NCBI GenBank assembly: GCA_014843695.1
Contig: CM026391.1
Coordinates: 34,898,291 to 34,962,290 of the forward strand
DNA from: Archivesica marissinica
Taxonomy: Eukaryota; Mollusca; Bivalvia; Venerida; Vesicomyidae
Length of the DNA stretch: 64,000 nt
Reading direction: 5' to 3'
Shown: in pieces, positions 61,136 through 64,000 of the stretch
How positions within the stretch are numbered: position 1 is the stretch's first letter
How the letters are laid out: the number at the start of each line of letters is the position of its first letter
Notes under the pieces: model-generated
Told to the model about the DNA's origin: nothing
The model's database searches: none
What the model saw: only the letters and a program-made list of their open reading frames with translations
Program-made: the position numbers and the translations under genes

Positions 61136-63691
61136 TGTATACAGTTGTGCACTGTGTTTGATGTTCTCGTGTATACAGTTGTGCACGGTGTTTGATGTTC
61201 TCGTGTATACAGTTGTGCACTGGGTTTGATGTTCTCGTGTATACAGTTGTGCACGGTGTTTGATGTTCTTGTGTATACAGTTGTACACGGTGTTTGATGT
61301 TCTCGTGTATACAGTTGTGCACGGTGTTTGTTGTTCTCGTGTATACAGTTGTGCACGGTGTTTGATGTTCTCGTGTATACGTTGTGCACGATGTTTGATG
61401 TTCTCGTGTATACAGTTGTACACGATGTTTGATGTTCTCGTGTATACAGTTGTGCACGATGTTTGATGTTCTCGTGTATACAGTTGTGCACGATGTTTGA
61501 TGTTCTCGTGTCTACAGTTGTGCACGATGTTTGTTGTTCTCGTGTATACAGTTGTGCACGCTGTTTGTTGTTCTCGAGTCTACAGTTGTGCAAGATGTTT
61601 GATGTTCTCGTGTATACAGTTGTGCACGATGTTTGATGTTCTCGTGTATACAGTTGTGCGCGATGTTTGATGTTCTCGTGTATACAGTTGTGCACGATGT
61701 TTGATGTTCTCGTGTATACAGTTGTGCACGATGTTTGATGTTCTCGTGTCTACATTTGTGCATGATATTTGATGTTCTCGTGTATACAGCTGTGCACGAT
61801 GTTTGATGTTCTCGTGTCTACAGTTGTGCACGATTTTGATGTTCTCGTGTATACAGTTGTGCACGATGTTTGATGATCTCGTGTATACAGTTGTACAGGA
61901 TGTTTGATGTTCTAGAGTCTACAGTTGTACACGGTGTTTGCTGTTCTCGAGTCTACTGTTGTACACGATGTTTGATGTTCTCGTGTTTACAGTTGTACAC
62001 GATGTTTGATGTTCTAGAGTATACAGTTGTACACGATGTTTGATGTTCTAGAGTCTACAGTTGTACACGGTGTTTGCTGTTCTCGAGTCTACTGTTGTAC
62101 AATATGTGTGATGTTCTCGAGTCTACAGTTGTGCACGATGTTTGATGTTCTCGTGTCTACAGTTGTGCACGGTGTTCGATGTTCTCGTGTATACAGTTGT
62201 ACACGATGTTTGATGTTCTCGTGTATACAGTTGTGCACGATGTTTGATGTTCTCGTGTATACAGTTGTACACGATATTTGATGTTCTCGTGTATACAGTT
62301 GTGTGCGATGTTTGTTGTTCTCGAGTCTACAGTTGTGCACGATGTTTGATGTTCTCGTGTATACAGTTGTACACGATGTTTGATGTTCTCGTGTATACAA
62401 TTGTGCACGATGTTTGATGTTCTCGTGTATACAGTTGTACACGATGTTTGTTGTTCTAGATTCTACAGTTGTACACGATGTTTGATGTTCTCGTGTATAC
62501 AGCTGTGCACGATGTTTGATGTTCTCGTGTCTACAGTTGTGCACGATTTTGATGTTCTCGTGTATACAGTTGTGCACGATGTTTGATGTTCTCGTGTATA
62601 CAGTTGTACACGATGTTTGATGTTCTAGAGTCTACAGTTGTACACGATGTTTGATGTTCTAGAGTCTACAGTTGTACACGGTGTTTGCTACTCTCGAGTC
62701 TACTGTTGTACACGATGTTTGATGTTCTCGTGTATACAGTTGTACACGATGTTTGATGTTCTAGAGTCTACAGTTGTACACGGTGTTTGCTGTTCTCGAG
62801 TCTACTGTTGTACACGATGTGTGATGTTCTCGAGTCTACAGTTGTGCACGATGTTTGTTGTTCTCGAGTCTACAGTTGTGCACGATGTTTGATGTTCTCG
62901 TGTATACAGTTGTACGCGATGTTTGATGTTCTCGTGTATACAGTTGTGCACGATGTTTGATGTTCTCGTGTATACAGTTGTATACGATGTTTGTTGTTCT
63001 AGAGTCTACAGTTGTGCACGATGTTTGATGATCTCGTGAATACAGTTGTGCACGATGTTTGATGTTCTCGTGTCTACAGTTGTGCACGATGTTTGTTGTT
63101 CTCGTGTATACAGTTGTGCACGGTGTGTGCTGTTCTCATGTATACAGTTGTACTCGCTGTTTGTTGTTATCGAGTCTACAGTTCTGCACGATGTTTGTTG
63201 TTCTCGAGTCTACAGTTGTGCACGATGTTTGTTGTTCTCGAGTCTACAGTTGTGCACGATGTTTGTTGTTCTCGAATCTACAGTTGTGCACGATGATTGT
63301 TGTTCTCGAGTCTACAGTTGTGCACGATGTTTGTTGTTCTCGAGTCTACAGTTGTGCACGATGTTTGTTGTTCTCGAGTCTACAGTTGTGCACCGTGTTT
63401 GATGTTCTCGTGTATACAGTTGTACACGGTGTTTGTTGTTCTCGAGTCTACAGTTGTGCACGATGTTTGTTGTTCTCGAGTCTACAGTTGTGAACGGTGT
63501 TTGCTGTTCTCGAGTCTACAGTTGTGCACGATGTTTGATGTTCTCGTGTATACAGTTGTGCACGATGTTTGCTGTTCTCGAGTATACAGTTGTGCACGGT
63601 GTTTGATGTTCTCGTGTATACAGTTGTGCACGGTGTTTGGTGTTCTCGTGTATACAGTTGTGCACGGTGTTTGATGTTCTCGTGTATATAG

Positions 63692-63919
63692 TTTGTACAA
63701 ATTTATTTTAGCTCGATTGCGAAACTAGTTATTTCAACTTATATAAATCACTCTCGAGACATCATTCCTGATGGAATCCATCGCCATGAGGGATAGAGAA
63801 GAGGAAACGTGGAATTTAAATGCCTTGCCTAAGGGCACAATCGTAATGGCTCCAGAGGGACTCGAACTCCGGACCTTTCGCACCTGAAACGAACGCGCAT
63901 CCACGGCGCCATCACGACT
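63692..63919 (-). mobile_element. SINE family 3 inserted in satellite B, copy 2
   Basis: It has the same length (228 bp), orientation, insertion point and flanks (TGTATATAG at 63683-63691, TGTATACAA at 63920-63928) as the copy 2,784 bp upstream. By eye eight substitutions separate the two. It is therefore a duplicate of one insertion, not an independent one. Confidence 0.93.
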
Positions 63920-64000
63920 TGTATACAATTGTGCACGGTGTTTGATGTTCTCGTGTATACAGTTGTGCACTGAGTTTGATGTTCTCGTGTATACGTTGTG

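Larger units (their letters stand above)
20572..64000. repeat. Satellite B: 34-bp tandem array, over 43 kb
   Basis: About 1,260 head-to-tail copies of a 34-bp monomer with GTGTATACAGTTGTGCACGA followed by TGTTTGATGTTCTC. The left edge is sharp, at TTCTCGTGTCTACAG, and the right end is outside the window. Common variant positions are GTGCAC/GTACAC, GATGTTC/GTTGTTC, CACGATG/CACGGTG, and the junction segment CTCGTGTATAC, CTCGTTTATAC, CTCGTGTTTAC, CTCGAGTCTAC, CTAGAGTCTAC, TATCGAGTCTAC or CTATATTCTAAAG. Variants are ordered in blocks, not at random. Dozens of open frames with a 34-codon period cross the array because 34 bp is read in all three phases; they are not genes. Two SINE copies interrupt it. 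Confidence 0.98.
60241..64000. repeat. 2,784-bp higher-order repeat carrying a SINE
   Basis: Sequence from about 60241 to 61144 recurs from about 63025 to 63928 at a constant offset of 2,784 bp. The offset is checked at CTCATGTATACAG (60351 and 63135), at the SINE edge GTTTGTACAA (60907 and 63691) and at the right SINE edge. The shared segment is rich in the GTTGTTCTCGAGTCTACAG monomer variant. Confidence 0.92.

Noticed and set aside
20572..64000. CRISPR-like regular repeats
   Set aside because: Units are contiguous with no unique spacers, and the context is eukaryotic.

Overview
This is eukaryotic genomic DNA. The best guess from sequence alone is a marine invertebrate, most likely a mollusc or another lophotrochozoan. 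The reasons are moderately AT-rich composition, many tRNA-derived SINEs (one with a core resembling the widely shared TCCGGGTACTCCGGTTTCCT motif), no bacterial-style gene packing, and very large tandem arrays. The taxon is an inference; no diagnostic gene is present.

Layout. 1-6990 is the end of a satellite array (satellite A) built from interleaved 33-bp and 36-bp units. 6991-10820 is low-copy DNA with SINE copies, a 48-bp minisatellite that starts exactly at a SINE target-site duplication, and the only credible protein-coding segment, an open frame ending at 9587 that reads like the cytoplasmic tail exon of a receptor. 10823-15369 holds five unrelated tandem arrays separated by little or no other sequence: CAGA/CCAGA, a 16-bp unit, a 42/79-bp two-form unit, a 9-bp TA-rich unit and a 59-bp CA-bearing unit. 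15370-20571 is low-copy DNA dense in copies of three SINE families, several with clean target-site duplications. 20572-64000 is one very large array (satellite B) of a 34-bp monomer, about 1,260 copies and running off the window. It has multi-level higher-order structure and two copies of a SINE that were amplified together with the surrounding monomers.

Almost every long open frame here is an artefact of tandem repetition. Satellite A units are 33 or 36 bp, so reading frames stay open for thousands of bases on both strands. The 34-bp unit is read in all three phases over 102 bp with few stops. I do not annotate these as genes. I see no rRNA, no functional tRNA, no CRISPR array and no prokaryotic regulatory site.

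The window shows the evolution of a repeat landscape rather than a gene pathway. The strongest candidate for a biologically active structure is satellite B. Each monomer carries a short dyad (TCGTG...CACGA, extended to 7-bp arms in one common variant), and the array shows nested duplications of about 0.8, 1.0, 2.8 and 4.15 kb. This is the pattern expected of a centromeric or pericentromeric satellite, but nothing in the sequence proves that role.
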